In this document: piece after piece, positions 30,215 to 41,108 of the stretch
Layout: every line of letters starts with the position of its first letter
Numbering within the stretch: position 1 is the first letter of the stretch
Assembly (NCBI GenBank): GCA_902579395.1
Contig: CACHGK010000007.1
Span: 1 to 61,169, forward strand
Length of the DNA stretch: 61,169 bases
DNA from: an uncultured Alphaproteobacteria bacterium
GTDB lineage: Bacteria > Pseudomonadota > Alphaproteobacteria > Methylaequorales > Methylaequoraceae
Direction of reading: 5' to 3'
Translations under genes and position numbers: made by a program
Notes under the pieces: model-generated
Told to the model about the DNA's origin: nothing
Database searches by the model: none
Seen by the model: the letters and a program-made list of their open reading frames with translations, nothing else

Positions 30215-30808
30215 ATGTTTCATTTAAGAAAATTTATAATTTTAGTTTTATTTTCTTTTCCAGTTAGTGTTTCATCAGATGAAAAAATTGAACAAAGTAA
30301 GTTTTTTGTAGAAAATCTTGGAAAACAAGTTGTTGAGAAAGTTTCAAATGTTAATTTATCTGAAAATGAACGGACAATAAATTTTAGAAATCTTTATCTA
30401 GCAGCTTTTGACAATTACTATATTTCACGCTTTGTTTTAGGAAGATATTGGAAAAGACTCGATAGTGACATGAGAAAGCAATTCATTAAAAGTTTTGATA
30501 ATTATATTGTAGCAACATATGCACCAAAGTTTAAAGGATGGGAAGGTACTTTCAAAGCTGTAGATTCGTTAATTGAAAACAATTATTATAATGTAAAAAT
30601 GAATGTGTTAAATAAAGACGGTCCAACTCTCAAATTAATGTGGAAAATTTACTTAGATAAAAATAAAAACTTTAAAATTCTTGATGTAAACATCGATGGC
30701 GTAAGCATGCTTGTAACCCAAAGGGCAGAGTTTCTCTCAGTCATCAAAAACAACCCTAAGGGTGTAATTGGCCTTATAGAAGCTATGAATAAGAAAACAT
30801 CTGGGTAG
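30215..30808 (+). CDS. mlaC: Periplasmic phospholipid carrier MlaC
   Basis: MlaC shuttles phospholipid between MlaA and the inner-membrane MlaFED complex. The 197-residue product has a signal peptide (about 1-19, ending VSVSS). It also has the toluene-tolerance Ttg2/MlaC fold pattern: ISRFVLGRYWKR, FIKSFDNYIVATYAPKF, WKIYLDKNKNFKILDVNIDGVSM and RAEFLSVI. It is paired with mlaA, while mlaE, mlaF and mlaD are not in this window. It converges on the tRNA gene with a 44-bp gap. Confidence 0.92.
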   Translation: MFHLRKFIILVLFSFPVSVSSDEKIEQSKFFVENLGKQVVEKVSNVNLSENERTINFRNLYLAAFDNYYISRFVLGRYWKRLDSDMRKQFIKSFDNYIVATYAPKFKGWEGTFKAVDSLIENNYYNVKMNVLNKDGPTLKLMWKIYLDKNKNFKILDVNIDGVSMLVTQRAEFLSVIKNNPKGVIGLIEAMNKKTSG

Positions 30809-30852
30809 TCATGAATGTTTTTTAATTGATTTGAATCATAAAATTTATTTCT

Positions 30853-30929
30853 TGGTAGGCCCGGAGGGACTTGAACCCCCGACAACACCGTTATGAGCGG
30901 TGCGTTCTAACCAACTGAACTACGGGCCT
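30853..30929 (-). tRNA. tRNA with CAU anticodon, probably tRNA-Ile2 (lysidine-modified)
   Basis: On the minus strand the 77 nt fold into a full cloverleaf. The acceptor stem AGGCCCG pairs with CGGGCCT, the D stem is GTTC/GAAC, and the anticodon stem is CACCG/CGGTG with loop CTCATAA (anticodon CAU). The T arm contains TTCAAGT, followed by discriminator A and an encoded CCA. The fully paired first base pair rules out initiator tRNA. The A1-U72 pair and acceptor stem resemble bacterial tRNA-Ile(GAU) more than elongator tRNA-Met, so I favour tRNA-Ile2, whose C34 is changed to lysidine by TilS. Elongator Met remains possible. It lies downstream of rpoD on the same strand. Confidence 0.93.
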
Positions 30930-30977
30930 TCAACTTGAATTATTTCTATTGTTTTTAATATAATATTACTTGGTAAT

Positions 30978-32927
30978 TTAGTTATCAAGAAAACTTCTTA
31001 ATTTTCTAGATCTACTTGGATGTTTCAATTTTCTTAGTCCCTTAGCCTCTATTTGCCTAATTCTCTCTCTAGTTACTGAAAATTGTTGACCTACCTCTTC
31101 AAGGGTGTGGTCCGTATTCATTCCAATTCCAAACCTCATTCTTAAGACTCTCTCCTCTCTGGGTGTCAATGTAGATAAAACGCCAGTTGTTGCCTCTCTA
31201 AGGTTATTTTGAATTGCAGCATCAAGAGGTAATTTTATGTTTTTATCCTCAATAAAATCTCCGAGGTGACTGTCATCTTCGTCACCAACCGGGGTTTCAA
31301 GACTTATAGGCTCTTTTGCAATTTTTAATACTTTTCTTACTTTTTCTAATGGCATTCCTAATCTTGAAGCTAATTCTTCTGGCTGTGGTTCGATTCCATT
31401 TTCATTTAATATTTGGCGTGAAACACGAACAAGCTTACTTATAGTTTCAATCATATGGACTGGAATCCTTATTGTCCTGGCCTGGTCAGCAATTGATCTT
31501 GTAATTGCTTGTCTTATCCACCAAGTTGCATATGTTGAGAATTTGTATCCCCTTTTATACTCAAATTTATCAACGGCTTTCATTAAACCAATGTTACCCT
31601 CTTGAATTAAATCTAAAAACTGAAGTCCACGATTGGTATACTTTTTTGCAATTGATATAACTAATCTAAGATTTGCTTCAATCATTTCTTTTTTTGCTTT
31701 TCCAGACTCTCTAACTCCTGTATTTGCAAGGCTTGATACCTCTTTTATTTCTTTAATTGTCATCAAATTACTTATCATAATTTCTTTGAACTTGGATATT
31801 ATTTCTCCTGTGATTTCTTTTTTTGCAAAAGATTCCCATTTTTTGTTATTTTTCTTAGCCAGGTTTCTTAACCAGTTCTTATATTGACCATTTTTAAAAT
31901 ATTCTTTTTCAAATTCTTCATCAGAAATTTTCAGTTTTTTTGCAATTTCTCTAAGTTTTCTCTCTCCTGCAAGAATTTGAAGGTTATAAATTTTATGTAT
32001 CTCAATTACATCGTCTATTCTATTTTGATTTATAAAAATATTAATAATATTGTCAGAAACAGATTTTTCAGTGGATTTAATTTTTTTTTCCAGCTTAATA
32101 TCAATTTTTTTGTTTTGAATCTTAAGATCTATATATTCTTCCTTTATCTTTCTAAATTTTTTAAAAAGTTTTGAAAATTTATGCAAGTTATCAGAAATAT
32201 GAGGTTTCAAACTTTCCTCTTTTTCTAATACAGATAAGTCAGAAAGCTCATTATTTTCATCAGAATTTTCTGATTCGAAATCCTCTTGATCTTCATCTGA
32301 ATTTTTGTCATCTTCTGATTGTTCTTGTTCCACGGAATTATTGTCATAAATTTGATTGTCCTCTTTTATGCTAATGTCGTCGAAGTCATCTTGCTCACCA
32401 TTAACAGCTCTATATGTTGCGTCTAAATCAATAAAATCTCTTATTTGCCTATCACCAGATAAGAATTCTTCATAATATTTTTGTATTGACATCATAGAAA
32501 TGTAACTTTTAGAGAATGCATCAGCAGTTTTTCTCTTGCCATTCTCAATTCTCTTAGCAATCTCAATTTCACCTGTTCTGGATAGAAGTTCAACGTTGCC
32601 CATTTCTTTTAAATACATTCTTACTGGATCATCTGTTCTTCCCGTGTCTTCGTCTTTTTCCGATGTAACAACTTGAGTTGCGGAATCTTCAGATGAATTT
32701 TCTTCTGATTCTTCATCATAAATTTGGATATTAAGATTTTCAACTTTAGAGTAAAACTCATCTTTATCCTCAAATTTTTCGTTCTGCAAAGCTTTCTCAC
32801 ATTCAGATCTATGTAAGAAGCCTTTTTTTTTACCTTTTAAAATGAGTTTTTTTAATCCCTCGTTTGACTGATCAATCAATGGTTCTTCTAACTCATCTTT
32901 TTTTGAATTTGATTCTGATTTATTCAT
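30978..32927 (-). CDS. rpoD: Primary sigma factor RpoD (sigma-70)
   Basis: RpoD is the housekeeping sigma factor of RNA polymerase. The 649 residues include region 1.1-like N-terminal sequence, region 1.2 ([12 protein letters not shown]), a long acidic non-conserved region, region 2 ([33 protein letters not shown]), region 3 ([11 protein letters not shown]) and region 4.2 ([17 protein letters not shown]). The acidic insert (about 185-225) is rich in Asp/Glu/Asn. It follows dnaG by 45 bp, continuing the yqeY-dnaG-rpoD macromolecular-synthesis operon. Confidence 0.98.
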   Translation of the reverse strand: MNKSESNSKKDELEEPLIDQSNEGLKKLILKGKKKGFLHRSECEKALQNEKFEDKDEFYSKVENLNIQIYDEESEENSSEDSATQVVTSEKDEDTGRTDDPVRMYLKEMGNVELLSRTGEIEIAKRIENGKRKTADAFSKSYISMMSIQKYYEEFLSGDRQIRDFIDLDATYRAVNGEQDDFDDISIKEDNQIYDNNSVEQEQSEDDKNSDEDQEDFESENSDENNELSDLSVLEKEESLKPHISDNLHKFSKLFKKFRKIKEEYIDLKIQNKKIDIKLEKKIKSTEKSVSDNIINIFINQNRIDDVIEIHKIYNLQILAGERKLREIAKKLKISDEEFEKEYFKNGQYKNWLRNLAKKNNKKWESFAKKEITGEIISKFKEIMISNLMTIKEIKEVSSLANTGVRESGKAKKEMIEANLRLVISIAKKYTNRGLQFLDLIQEGNIGLMKAVDKFEYKRGYKFSTYATWWIRQAITRSIADQARTIRIPVHMIETISKLVRVSRQILNENGIEPQPEELASRLGMPLEKVRKVLKIAKEPISLETPVGDEDDSHLGDFIEDKNIKLPLDAAIQNNLREATTGVLSTLTPREERVLRMRFGIGMNTDHTLEEVGQQFSVTRERIRQIEAKGLRKLKHPSRSRKLRSFLDN

Positions 32928-32972
32928 TAGATATGCTCTTTTACATCTTAGTACATGAACGTCTGATGAACA

Positions 32973-34733
32973 TCATTCAAGGTCTTTATTCTTTATATCT
33001 TTTATCTCCTGAGATATTTGATTATATCTTTTTAATAAAGTTTCAGAAATTACATTTTCCTTAGTTCTAATAATTTCTTTTTGTATAACTTTCCTCTCCT
33101 CTATTAATAATGGTAGTCTTAAATTATTCATTATCTGCTTAAATAATAAATTTCTTTGATCTTTATCTAAACCACTGAGATGTATCTTTCTTAATTCATT
33201 CATTTCAAAGTAAAAGCTTGGATTGTTTTCCTTATATTTTTCAATACTTTGCTGTGTTTTAAGATTCTCGTTGGAGAAGCTATCTAATATTCTAGATTTT
33301 TCAGATTCCAAGTTTTTATCAGAAAGTTTAATTTTAAATATTTCTTCTTGGTATTCGTAAAAATAATTATGATCGATTAAAATCATTAAGATAAATATTT
33401 TCTCATTAATATTGTCTATTACTTTCTCGGCAATTGGTTTTCTTAACGTGTATGATTTTTGTTTATTACTATTCCATATAAAATTATCTTTTTTTAAGTT
33501 CAAAAATTTAAAATATTCTTTTGAAACCCTGGAGTCTTCAATGTTGTCCAGCATCTGCTTAATTTTCGAATCAATGCCTGCTAGAAATTCTGGTGCGTCG
33601 GATTCAATTGAATTTTCTATTATTCCCCAAATAACGTCCGAAAGGTCCTCTGATTCAAATTTTAATTTCATAAAATCTTCTTTATCTTTATTTTCCATAA
33701 ATGAATCTGGATCAGAATTTTCAGGAAATCTAATAAATTTGACTGATTTAGCTGGGATGAGAAATTTCAAGATCTTTACCGCAACTTTATCTGCTGCGTT
33801 TCTCCCAGCTAAGTCACCATCAAAACATATAAAAGGAATATCACAATAACTCCACATTTTTTTTAATTGAAATTCGGATAAAGTTGTTCCCAGTGGTGAT
33901 ACAGCTGTTTTAATATCTGAGGAAAAAAGCTTGATGACATCCATATAACCTTCAACTAAAAAAATTTCCTTATTAGATCTAATATAATCAGAATTTTGAT
34001 TAAGTCCGAATAGAATTTGGCTTTTCTTGAAAACTAAATTTTCTTGGGAATTGATATATTTTATTTTGGATGGTTTTACAGCTCTTCCACCAAATCCTAC
34101 TAAGTCATTAGTTATATTGTAAATTGGAAATGTTATTCTATGGCTGAATCTTCCAAAATACTCATTTTTTTTATTTTTAATAAGTAAATCTGCTTTTTTA
34201 ATCTGCTCTAATTCAAATCCCTTGGATTTAAGATAATTGACAAGTAACTTTTCATCAGGACAAAATCCAAGTTGGAACATTTTTATAACACCTTCACTTA
34301 CTCCCCTTGATTTAATATATTGATAAGCATATTTATTGTTAAAAAGTTCTTTCTGAAAAAAAAAATTACTTTCGTTATTAATTTTAATAATGAGTTTTTC
34401 TTCAGCGCTTGAGTGATCTCTCTTATTATTGTGTTTGAAAGGTATTCCTGAATATTGTGATAAAAATTGTACTGCTTCTAGGAATGGTAAATTTTTATAT
34501 TTTGTAGTAAAATTAATTATATTCCCACCAGTTTTGCAACCAAAACAATAAAACAACGATTTATCATTATTAACATTAAAAGATGGAGTATTTTCATTAT
34601 GAAAGGGACATTTCCCTACATAGGAGTTACCTTTTTCTGTTAAATTAACATATTGACCTATGTAGTCAGATAATCTTACTTTAGTATTAATTTCGTTAAG
34701 AAATTTGTCAATTGAACTTCCATTTCTGATCAT
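32973..34733 (-). CDS. dnaG: DNA primase DnaG
   Basis: DnaG makes RNA primers for DNA replication. The 586 residues have the N-terminal CHC2 zinc finger (CPFH with later CFGC, about residues 40-65), the RNA polymerase core and the TOPRIM fold (IFLVEGYMDVIKLF near 257, FDGDLAGRNAA near 300). The C-terminal DnaB-binding region is less conserved. The ATG overlaps the end of yqeY by 4 bp and rpoD follows, a variant of the rpsU-dnaG-rpoD operon in which yqeY takes the rpsU position. Confidence 0.96.
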   Translation of the reverse strand: MIRNGSSIDKFLNEINTKVRLSDYIGQYVNLTEKGNSYVGKCPFHNENTPSFNVNNDKSLFYCFGCKTGGNIINFTTKYKNLPFLEAVQFLSQYSGIPFKHNNKRDHSSAEEKLIIKINNESNFFFQKELFNNKYAYQYIKSRGVSEGVIKMFQLGFCPDEKLLVNYLKSKGFELEQIKKADLLIKNKKNEYFGRFSHRITFPIYNITNDLVGFGGRAVKPSKIKYINSQENLVFKKSQILFGLNQNSDYIRSNKEIFLVEGYMDVIKLFSSDIKTAVSPLGTTLSEFQLKKMWSYCDIPFICFDGDLAGRNAADKVAVKILKFLIPAKSVKFIRFPENSDPDSFMENKDKEDFMKLKFESEDLSDVIWGIIENSIESDAPEFLAGIDSKIKQMLDNIEDSRVSKEYFKFLNLKKDNFIWNSNKQKSYTLRKPIAEKVIDNINEKIFILMILIDHNYFYEYQEEIFKIKLSDKNLESEKSRILDSFSNENLKTQQSIEKYKENNPSFYFEMNELRKIHLSGLDKDQRNLLFKQIMNNLRLPLLIEERKVIQKEIIRTKENVISETLLKRYNQISQEIKDIKNKDLE

Positions 34734-35191
34734 TGAAGATTTTTTTTTGCCTTTTCTGCAACTTTTTGCATATCGAGTTGCCCAGGATATTTGTTTTTTA
34801 GAAAACCTAAAAGTTTACCCAGATCTTTTATGGAGGTACAACCAAGTTCATTTATTGTATCTTTTAAAATATCTTCAAGCTCACTATCAGTAATTTGATG
34901 CGGTAGAAAAGATTGAATTATCTCAATTTCTTTTTCCTCCCTTTTTTGAAGATCCTCTCTACCTGCTTCTGAATAAATTTTTACACTTTCTTTTCTTTGT
35001 TTAATCATATTTAATAAAAGATTTAGAATATCTTCATCAGATATTAATTCACCACTTTTTTTTGTTCTAAATTGAATATCATGATCTTTAATTGCAGCAA
35101 GAATAAGTCTTATTGTTGAGGTAGCCAACTCGTCTCTTTGTTTTAAATTTTGGTCTAAGGTTAATTTTATTTTTTCTCTTAGTGAAGTCAT
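34730..35191 (-). CDS. yqeY: YqeY/GatB-domain protein
   Basis: This is a small all-helical protein of the YqeY family, related to the tRNA-binding tail domain of GatB. The exact function is not established. The 153 residues show the usual N-terminal LREKIKLTLDQNLKQRDE, TSTIRLILAAIKDHDI, the central IIQSFLPHQ and the C-terminal DLGKLLGFLKNKYPGQLDMQKV. Sitting directly upstream of dnaG and divergent from carA is the typical alphaproteobacterial arrangement. Confidence 0.9.
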   Translation of the reverse strand: MTSLREKIKLTLDQNLKQRDELATSTIRLILAAIKDHDIQFRTKKSGELISDEDILNLLLNMIKQRKESVKIYSEAGREDLQKREEKEIEIIQSFLPHQITDSELEDILKDTINELGCTSIKDLGKLLGFLKNKYPGQLDMQKVAEKAKKNLQ

Positions 35192-35243
35192 GATTATTTA
35201 AAAGGAAGAAAATGTTAATATTTTATAATTTACTATCTATTTG

Positions 35244-35271
35244 TTGGAATTTGATAATTTCAAAGTATATT
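35244..35271 (+). promoter_or_regulatory. Possible carA promoter (TTGGAA ... TATATT)
   Basis: In the carA/yqeY divergent spacer, TTGGAA (35244-35249) is followed after 16 bp by TATATT (35266-35271), a fair sigma-70 match. Transcription would begin near 35278, only about 3 nt before the carA ATG at 35281. carA would then be nearly leaderless, or it would use a different promoter. AT-rich spacers give such matches by chance, so this is tentative. Confidence 0.3.
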
Positions 35272-35280
35272 ATTGAACAA

Positions 35281-36429
35281 ATGAAAAATTGTGTCAAAAC
35301 AAATGGAAAAAATTGTATATTAATTTTTGACGATGGAACTTACTTTTTAGGAATTGGAGCTGGAAATCATGGTGATGTTCATGGAGAAATTTGTTTCAAT
35401 ACTTCAATAACAGGATATCAGGAAATTCTAACTGATCCATCATACTATAATCAAATAATAAACTTTACTTTCCCCCATATTGGTATTGTTGGAACAAATT
35501 TTAAAGACTATGAAAGTGATAAGATTTATGCATCAGGTTGTATAATAAACAATCCATTAACAAAACCATCGAATTATAGATCTGAATTAAGCTTTGACTC
35601 ATGGTTAAAAAAAAATAATAAAGTTTGTATTACTGGAATTGACACTCGAATATTAACTAAAAAGATAAGAGATTCAGGAGTTTGTCAAGCTCTCATTCAT
35701 TTTCCAAAAACTGGAAAATTTGATAAGCTTACGTCTTTACAGCATAAGCTAAGAGGCTTTCCAAAAATGAATAACCTTGATCTTGCCTCTGAAGTATCAA
35801 CTAAAAAAATCTATAAATGGATGAATGGTAAAAAGGAGACTCATAATATCGAAAACACTAAAAATAAATTTATCGGTGTGGTGGACTTTGGTATAAAAAA
35901 AAATATTCTAAATCTTTTAAGTACTTTTGGATATGAATTGATAATTTTCCCATTAAATTTTTCAATTCAGAAACTTATTTCTTTAAAACCAATTGGAATC
36001 TTTTTATCAAATGGACCTGGTGACCCATTAGCTACTTTTGAAAAATATAAAAGTAACTTGAAGGAATTAAAGCACTTTGAGAATCCAGTTTTCGGAATTT
36101 GTTTGGGCCATCAAATATTATCATTAATTTATAATGCAAAGACAGAAAAAATGCATCATGGTCATAGAGGAGCAAATCATCCAATCAAAAATCAAAAAAA
36201 TGGAAGAGTTGAAATAACAGTTCAAAACCACGGATTTGTGGTATCAAAAAATAAATTTCCTAGAAATCTTCAAGTCACTCACTCCTCTTTATTTGACGGA
36301 ACAATTGCTGGATTAAAAGTCAAAAAGAAACCTTTTTTTTCAGTTCAATACCATCCTGAATCCTCTCCAGGACCTCAAGATAGTAGATATCTGTTCAACG
36401 AATTTATAAAACTTATTAAAAATGCCTAA
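35281..36429 (+). CDS. carA: Carbamoyl-phosphate synthase small subunit CarA
   Basis: CarA is the glutaminase subunit feeding ammonia to CarB for pyrimidine and arginine synthesis. From the ATG at 35281 the 382 residues start [21 protein letters not shown], the normal family beginning. The class I amidotransferase site is GICLGHQIL near residue 274 (catalytic Cys) with YHPESSPGP near 358. An in-frame ATG at 35212 has a better ribosome site (AAGGA) but adds 23 hydrophobic, unconserved residues. It overlaps carB by 8 bp. Confidence 0.94.
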   Translation: MKNCVKTNGKNCILIFDDGTYFLGIGAGNHGDVHGEICFNTSITGYQEILTDPSYYNQIINFTFPHIGIVGTNFKDYESDKIYASGCIINNPLTKPSNYRSELSFDSWLKKNNKVCITGIDTRILTKKIRDSGVCQALIHFPKTGKFDKLTSLQHKLRGFPKMNNLDLASEVSTKKIYKWMNGKKETHNIENTKNKFIGVVDFGIKKNILNLLSTFGYELIIFPLNFSIQKLISLKPIGIFLSNGPGDPLATFEKYKSNLKELKHFENPVFGICLGHQILSLIYNAKTEKMHHGHRGANHPIKNQKNGRVEITVQNHGFVVSKNKFPRNLQVTHSSLFDGTIAGLKVKKKPFFSVQYHPESSPGPQDSRYLFNEFIKLIKNA

Positions 36430-39400
36430 AAGGAAAGATCTAAAAAAAATTTTGATTATCGGTGCTGGACCAATTGTAATAGGTCAAGCATGCGAATTTG
36501 ATTATTCGGGCGCTCAAGCTTGCAAAGCTCTCAAGGAAGAAGGATTTAAAATAGTATTAGTCAATTCAAATCCAGCTACCATTATGACAGATCCTGAACT
36601 AGCAGATAGCACTTATATTGAACCTTTAAATATTAATATACTTGAAAAGATTATTATAAAAGAAAGACCTGACGCTTTGCTTTCTACGATGGGTGGACAA
36701 ACAGCCCTAAACCTCTCGATTGAATTAGAAAATAAAAAAATTCTTAGAAAATATAACGTAAAACTAATTGGAGCTTCTAAGAAAGTTATTCAAAAAGCAG
36801 AGGACAGAGAATTATTTAAAAAAGCAATGACCAGCATTGGACTCGATACACCCAAAGGTTTTGTTATCAATAATTTAAATCAGAGTAATGAAATTTTACA
36901 GAAACTCTCATTTCCAATAATCATTAGACCATCTTTTACGCTTGGAGGTTCCGGAGGAGGAACAGCAAGAAATAAAAAAGAATATTTAAGAATTATTGAA
37001 AGAGGATTGGACTTGTCTCCAATAAATGAGGTTTTAGTAGAAGAATCCTTAATTGGTTGGAAAGAGTATGAAATGGAGGTTGTAAGAGATAATAAAGATA
37101 ATTGCATAATAGTCTGTTCTATTGAAAATATTGATCCCATGGGTATACACACTGGCGATTCAATTACTGTTTCACCTGCCCTAACACTTACAGATAAAGA
37201 ATTTCAAAAAATGAGAAATGATTCAATAAAGGTTGTTAGAGAAATTGGGGTTGATACTGGAGGAGCTAATGTTCAATTTGCAATCAACCCAAAAACAGGA
37301 AGAAATGTTGTTATTGAAATGAATCCAAGGGTTTCTCGATCCTCTGCTTTGGCTTCTAAGGCAACCGGCTTTCCGATTGCGAGGGTCGCAGCCAAATTAG
37401 CCATTGGTTATTCATTAGACGAACTCAAAAACGATATAACAAAAACGACACCAGCATCTTTTGAACCAACAATAGATTATATAGTAACTAAGATACCAAG
37501 ATTTACCTTTGAAAAATTTAATGCAACCGATGACAAACTTGGGACTTCAATGAAATCTATTGGAGAATGTATGGCAATTGGAAGAAACTTTAAGGAATCA
37601 TTTCAAAAAGCAATCAGAAGTTTAGAGATCGGTTTGACAGGTATAGATTCTAGTGAGTTCCTTTGTGAAAAAGGAAATAATGAGTTAATCCAACTACTAA
37701 AAGAAAATAGACCAAATAAATTTTTAGTAATTGCTGAATGTTTCAGACGAAAAATTAATCTTAGAACTATCGAAAAAGCATCAAAATATGATCCATGGTT
37801 TGTAAGAGAAATCTCTGAAATTATTAATACTGAGAATTTGATTAAAAGGAATACACTTTCAAGAAACTTATATCTTAAGTCAAAAGAAGAGGGATTTTCA
37901 GATGAAAAAATTATTGAATTGTCTAATTCGTCTTCAAATGAAATAAAAAAATTAAAAAAAAAGAATAAATTATTTTCATCATTCAGAAATATAGATACAT
38001 GTGCTGGAGAATTTCAATCCCATACTCCCTATATGTACTCATCATGGAGTTGCGCTGATCAAAATCAAAGATTTGAAAAGGAAACCCAAGTAGGAAATAA
38101 TAAAAAAGTAATTATTCTAGGAGGGGGACCAAATAGAATAGGACAGGGAATTGAATTCGACTACTGTTGTGTGCATTCATCCTTCGCAATAAAGGAACTT
38201 GGTGTCGAATCAGTAATGGTTAATTGTAATCCAGAAACAGTCTCAACTGATTTTGATATATCAGATAGACTTTATTTTGAGCCATTAGATTCAGAATCAG
38301 TTTTAGAAATTTGTGATGCAGAAAATTCTAATAATAATTTGTTAGGTGTTATTGTTCAACTTGGTGGACAAACACCACTGAAATTGTCTGAAAAACTCAA
38401 TAAATCTGGAATAAAAATACTAGGAACATCCTTCAAATCAATTGATTTGTGCGAAGACAGAGATAGGTTTTCGAAGTTAATGAAAAACTTAGGAATCAAA
38501 CAACCAAAAAGTGACATTGTATTTAATTTTTCTCAGGCCAAACAGGCTATTAAAAAAATACCATTCCCAATTGTAATCAGACCTTCATATGTATTAGGTG
38601 GAAGAGCAATGAGGATAATAAATAATTACAATGAGTTAGAAAAATATTTTAAAAGTAATTTTATTGTTAACAATAAATCTATATTAATAGATGAGTTTCT
38701 TATTGGTGCTAAAGAGATTGATGTTGATGCTATATCGGATGGAAAAGAAATATTTATTTCTGGGATTCTTGAACACATCGAGGAAGCTGGTGTCCATTCT
38801 GGTGATTCAGCTTGCGCACTTCCGCCTCAAACCTTGTCAAACAATCTGATAGAGGAAATAAAATTATACACAAATCTAATTTCAAGAAGTCTAAATATTA
38901 TTGGTTTTATTAATATTCAATATGCTATTAAGGATGGTAAAGTGTTCGTAATTGAGGTTAATCCTCGAGCAAGTAGAACCGTACCATTTATTAGTAAATC
39001 GACTGGAATACCTTTAGCAAAAATTGCCACAAAGGTTATCCTTGGAAAAAAACTTAAAGATATTAATTTGAAAAACAGAAAACTGCCTTACGTAACCGTT
39101 AAAGAATCCGTATTTCCATTTGATAGATTTCCTGGAGAGGACATTATTCTAGGTCCAGAAATGAAGTCAACAGGAGAAGTAATGGGTATTGATAGAAACT
39201 TTCCTCTAGCTTTCATAAAATCTCAAGTAGCTGCTGGCAACAAGCTTCCTTTAAAAGGGTCAGTTTTTATCTCAGTAAAAGATGATGACAAAGAAAGTAT
39301 TCTATTATTATGTCAAGTTTTTGAAAAACTAAATTTTAGAATTTTTGCTACCCAAGGTACTGCTGACTTTCTTTTAAAATTTTTAATTGATGTAAAAATA

Positions 39401-39652
39401 ATAAAAAAAGTAAATGAGGGCAGTCCGCATATTGTCGATTTGATTGAAAAGAACCAAATTCAGCTAATTATCAATACAACTAGTGGTACTAAATCCATAG
39501 CTGATAGTCTTTCAATTAGAAGAACAGCTTTAAGCAAAAAAATTCCATATTTTACAACGATTTCAGCAGCTAAAATTGCTGTGACAGGGCTAAATATTAT
39601 TAATAAAAAGGATATTTCAGTTAAGTCAATTCAAGATTTGTATAATTCCTAG
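36422..39652 (+). CDS. carB: Carbamoyl-phosphate synthase large subunit CarB
   Basis: CarB makes carbamoyl phosphate from bicarbonate, ammonia and two ATP. The 1,076 residues hold the duplicated ATP-grasp halves: [17 protein letters not shown] with GGSGGGTA in the first, and [17 protein letters not shown] with VLGGRAM in the second. A C-terminal allosteric MGS-like domain ends it (about 940-1076, with ATQGTADFL). The length equals the family norm. It overlaps carA by 8 bp, so the two subunits are translated together. Confidence 0.98.
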   Translation: MPKRKDLKKILIIGAGPIVIGQACEFDYSGAQACKALKEEGFKIVLVNSNPATIMTDPELADSTYIEPLNINILEKIIIKERPDALLSTMGGQTALNLSIELENKKILRKYNVKLIGASKKVIQKAEDRELFKKAMTSIGLDTPKGFVINNLNQSNEILQKLSFPIIIRPSFTLGGSGGGTARNKKEYLRIIERGLDLSPINEVLVEESLIGWKEYEMEVVRDNKDNCIIVCSIENIDPMGIHTGDSITVSPALTLTDKEFQKMRNDSIKVVREIGVDTGGANVQFAINPKTGRNVVIEMNPRVSRSSALASKATGFPIARVAAKLAIGYSLDELKNDITKTTPASFEPTIDYIVTKIPRFTFEKFNATDDKLGTSMKSIGECMAIGRNFKESFQKAIRSLEIGLTGIDSSEFLCEKGNNELIQLLKENRPNKFLVIAECFRRKINLRTIEKASKYDPWFVREISEIINTENLIKRNTLSRNLYLKSKEEGFSDEKIIELSNSSSNEIKKLKKKNKLFSSFRNIDTCAGEFQSHTPYMYSSWSCADQNQRFEKETQVGNNKKVIILGGGPNRIGQGIEFDYCCVHSSFAIKELGVESVMVNCNPETVSTDFDISDRLYFEPLDSESVLEICDAENSNNNLLGVIVQLGGQTPLKLSEKLNKSGIKILGTSFKSIDLCEDRDRFSKLMKNLGIKQPKSDIVFNFSQAKQAIKKIPFPIVIRPSYVLGGRAMRIINNYNELEKYFKSNFIVNNKSILIDEFLIGAKEIDVDAISDGKEIFISGILEHIEEAGVHSGDSACALPPQTLSNNLIEEIKLYTNLISRSLNIIGFINIQYAIKDGKVFVIEVNPRASRTVPFISKSTGIPLAKIATKVILGKKLKDINLKNRKLPYVTVKESVFPFDRFPGEDIILGPEMKSTGEVMGIDRNFPLAFIKSQVAAGNKLPLKGSVFISVKDDDKESILLLCQVFEKLNFRIFATQGTADFLLKFLIDVKIIKKVNEGSPHIVDLIEKNQIQLIINTTSGTKSIADSLSIRRTALSKKIPYFTTISAAKIAVTGLNIINKKDISVKSIQDLYNS

Positions 39653-39685
39653 AATTTAATTTGTAATTGAATATAATATATTATT

Positions 39686-40162
39686 ATGAATGAGAAATTT
39701 CCAATGACTGCTGATGGTTTAAAGATGCTAAGAAATGAACTCGAAAATCTCAAAAAAAATGAAAGACCAAACGTGATTAAAGCAATTTCTGAGGCTCGAG
39801 AGCACGGAGATTTATCTGAAAACGCAGAATATCATGCAGCCAGAGAAAAACAGAGTTTTATTGAAGGGAGAATTGCAGAATTAGAAAATAAAATTACTAG
39901 AGCAGAAGTAATTGATTCATCAAAACTTGATAATTCTAAGGTAACATTTGGTGCAACTGTAGTTGTGACTGATTTAGAAACAGAACAGAAACATTCATAT
40001 AAAATTGTTGGAGCTGATGAAGCTGATATTGAAAAGAATCTCATTTCAGTTTTAGCACCACTGTGCAAAGCAATGATCAACAAGAGAGTTGATGATGTTT
40101 TTGAAGTTCAAACACCAAATGGATTAAAGCAATATCAAATTAAATCTATAAATTTTGTATAA
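39686..40162 (+). CDS. greA: Transcription elongation factor GreA
   Basis: GreA rescues backtracked RNA polymerase by stimulating transcript cleavage. The 158 residues comprise an N-terminal coiled coil carrying the acidic tip (DLSENAEYHAAREKQ near 40, with the conserved Asp/Glu pair) and a C-terminal FKBP-like domain. It lies 33 bp after carB, an order (carAB-greA) often seen in alphaproteobacteria. The 3' end precedes the trxB ATG by 4 bp. Confidence 0.96.
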   Translation: MNEKFPMTADGLKMLRNELENLKKNERPNVIKAISEAREHGDLSENAEYHAAREKQSFIEGRIAELENKITRAEVIDSSKLDNSKVTFGATVVVTDLETEQKHSYKIVGADEADIEKNLISVLAPLCKAMINKRVDDVFEVQTPNGLKQYQIKSINFV

Positions 40163-40166
40163 CTTG

Positions 40167-41108
40167 ATGTCAAGAAAAGAAAAGGTATTAATAATTGGGT
40201 CTGGGCCCGCGGGTTACACTGCAGCCATCTATGCAGCTAGAGCAGGCCTATCTCCTTTATTAATTTCAGGTTTAGAACCAGGTGGTCAATTGACAATAAC
40301 AACTGAGGTGGAAAATTTTCCTGGATTTGAGAATCCCATTCAAGGACCATGGTTAATGGAACAAATGAAAAAACAAGCTGAAGCTTATGGTACTCGTATT
40401 ATTATTGATTACGTAAAGAAAGTTGATTTTATTAACTCTAATCACAGAGTTTGGACAGAAAAAACAGAATTTGAGTCACATACAGTTATTATAGCAACTG
40501 GTGCTAAAGCAAAATGGTTAAATGTAGAAGGAGAAGATAAATTTAAAGGAATTGGTGTATCAGCCTGTGCTACGTGTGATGGTTTTTTTTTTAAAGATAA
40601 AGTTGTAGCCGTTGTTGGTGGAGGAAATACAGCTGCTGAAGAATCTCTATTTTTGTCTAATTTATGTAGAAAAGTTATTTTAATACATCGAAGAGATAAG
40701 TTAAGAGCAGAAACAATTCTTCAAAAAAGATTATTCGAAAAAAAAAATATTGAATTTCTTTGGAATTCAACTGTTGAAAAAGTAATAGGAAATTCTGAAG
40801 AAAAAGTGCTTGGATCCCTGCTTGTATTAAATCATGAGAATAAAAAAGAGATGAAAATTGAAGTGGAGGGTCTCTTTGTTGCAATAGGTCACAGTCCTTC
40901 TACTTCAATTTTCAAAAGAAAGTTAAAAATGGATGAGGAAGGCTATATTTTTACTGAAGCTGATTCGACAAAAACAAGTATCGAAGGAGTCTTTGCAGCA
41001 GGAGATGTTACCGATAGAATTTTCAGACAAGCTGTAACTGCAGCCGGTATGGGATGCATGAGTGCTCTTGAAGCAGAGAGTTTTCTTACTCTCAAAAAAA
41101 TTATTTAA
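40167..41108 (+). CDS. trxB: Thioredoxin reductase TrxB
   Basis: TrxB is the NADPH- and FAD-dependent reductase of thioredoxin. From the ATG at 40167 the 313 residues show the FAD loop GSGPAGYTAAIYAARAG near 11, the redox-active CATC near 134-137, the NADPH loop GGGNTAAEE near 153 and AAGDVTD near 276. A TTG at 40155 is open in frame but starts inside greA. Its 3' end overlaps the end of the convergent ketopantoate-reductase gene by 8 bp, so there is no room for an ordinary terminator. Confidence 0.96.
   Translation: MSRKEKVLIIGSGPAGYTAAIYAARAGLSPLLISGLEPGGQLTITTEVENFPGFENPIQGPWLMEQMKKQAEAYGTRIIIDYVKKVDFINSNHRVWTEKTEFESHTVIIATGAKAKWLNVEGEDKFKGIGVSACATCDGFFFKDKVVAVVGGGNTAAEESLFLSNLCRKVILIHRRDKLRAETILQKRLFEKKNIEFLWNSTVEKVIGNSEEKVLGSLLVLNHENKKEMKIEVEGLFVAIGHSPSTSIFKRKLKMDEEGYIFTEADSTKTSIEGVFAAGDVTDRIFRQAVTAAGMGCMSALEAESFLTLKKII

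Noticed and set aside
30853-30929. Initiator tRNA-fMet
   Set aside because: The first acceptor pair is fully matched (A-U), and the anticodon stem CACCG/CGGTG lacks the three consecutive G-C pairs next to the loop that mark initiator tRNA.
33412-33849. 145-codon plus-strand frame opposite dnaG
   Set aside because: It is fully antisense to conserved primase coding sequence, shows no family motif, and similar long shadows occur opposite other genes.
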